From: Fodinibius saliphilus
Lineage (GTDB): Bacteria > Bacteroidota > Rhodothermia > Balneolales > Balneolaceae
DNA: 64,000 bases
Assembly: GCF_005869845.1 (NCBI RefSeq)
Contig: NZ_VAWF01000001.1
Coordinates: 124,001 to 188,000 of the forward strand
Reading direction: 5' to 3'
Shown here piece after piece: positions 63,827 to 64,000 of this stretch; within the stretch, counting starts at the first letter, position 1; each line of letters starts with the position of its first letter. The translations under genes and the position numbers were made by a program. The notes beneath the pieces were generated by a model. That model did no database searches. It was not told where the DNA came from and worked only from the letters and a program-made list of their open reading frames with translations.

Positions 63827-64000
63827 TTAGTAGATACTTCCATTTTCGTCGCTTACTTGAACAACACGGAACATTCCCATCTCCATGTGATAGAGAATAT
63901 GGCAGTGGAATGCCCATCTTCCTTTATCACGGGGAGTAATTAGGGCCGATATTCGCTGAGCAGGTTGTACCAGCAGGGTATGTTTTCGGGGATTGTATTG
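63827..64000 (-). CDS. copA: Multicopper oxidase CopA, C-terminal part (cut by window end)
   Basis: The last 57 residues and stop (63827-63829) of a laccase-type copper oxidase: QYNPRKHTLLVQPAQRISAL, then WAFHCHILYHMEMGMFRVVQ. The HCHxxxHxxxGM motif supplies type-1 and type-3 copper ligands. Oxidises periplasmic Cu(I). The rest lies beyond the window. Confidence 0.9.
   Translation of the reverse strand, partial: QYNPRKHTLLVQPAQRISALITPRDKGRWAFHCHILYHMEMGMFRVVQVSDENGSIY

Noticed and set aside
1-64000. CRISPR arrays and insertion sequences
   Set aside because: No regularly spaced direct repeats and no transposase with inverted ends were seen; only the decayed recombinase-like frame remains.

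Overview
The window looks like a chromosome segment of an aerobic, Gram-negative member of the Bacteroidota/Balneolota/Rhodothermota group; this is an inference. It rests on a TAnnTTTG-type promoter in front of the tRNA gene, frequent weak or absent Shine-Dalgarno sites, an 11-gene nuo operon without nuoEFG, a giant propeller (Reg_prop/Y_Y_Y) histidine kinase, CcmF-type cytochrome c maturation, and many lipoproteins and RND efflux systems.

Layout. 1-2.3 kb (+): end of ccmF, an envelope protein, truA and tRNA-Asn. 2.8-13.9 kb (-): a small HEPN-like gene and nuoA-N, all membrane and hydrogenase-like subunits of complex I but no NADH-oxidising module. 14-25.5 kb (-): citrate synthase, 2-oxoacid:ferredoxin oxidoreductase (korAB), a 2[4Fe-4S] ferredoxin, a dihydroorotate-dehydrogenase-like flavoprotein, pyruvate:ferredoxin oxidoreductase (nifJ), two Rrf2 regulators with IscR-like cysteines, Dps and a second ferredoxin. 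Four copies of a spaced palindrome (TTTAGA-N8-TCTAAA type) lie before nuoA, both ferredoxins and the second rrf2, which suggests one Fe-S/redox regulon linking ferredoxin production to complex I. 25.9-28.1 kb (+): sulfide:quinone oxidoreductase, a TusE/DsrC-like protein and a DsrE2-like protein.

28-36 kb (+) is a GC-richer metal-efflux block (His-rich envelope proteins, TolC, CzcB, CzcA) with decayed gene fragments on both sides. 36.8-43.8 kb (+) is a three-gene signalling cassette: a sensor-less kinase, a 1614-residue double-propeller kinase, and a receiver-PP2C phosphatase. 44-50 kb holds two lipoproteins, a divergent peptide deformylase, an M20 peptidase, an alpha/beta-hydrolase lacking its nucleophile serine, and a small Cys protein. 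50.2-51 kb is gene-poor but contains a TPP-riboswitch-like structured RNA on the minus strand with no gene to control. 51-57.6 kb (-) is a CusABC-type copper/silver efflux operon, 57.9-60.1 kb (+) a multi-PAS HisKA_2 kinase, and 60.2-64 kb (-) a copper-resistance operon (copA end, copB, a DUF2231 protein, cytochrome c, an NTF2-like protein, an HMA chaperone) followed by a decayed GDCCV-type zinc protein gene.

The genes suggest central metabolism in which 2-oxoacids are oxidised with ferredoxin as acceptor and electrons enter a ferredoxin-linked complex I, supplemented by sulfide oxidation, and an accessory half devoted to metal export and signalling. All functional statements come from motif reading by eye; no database search was run.
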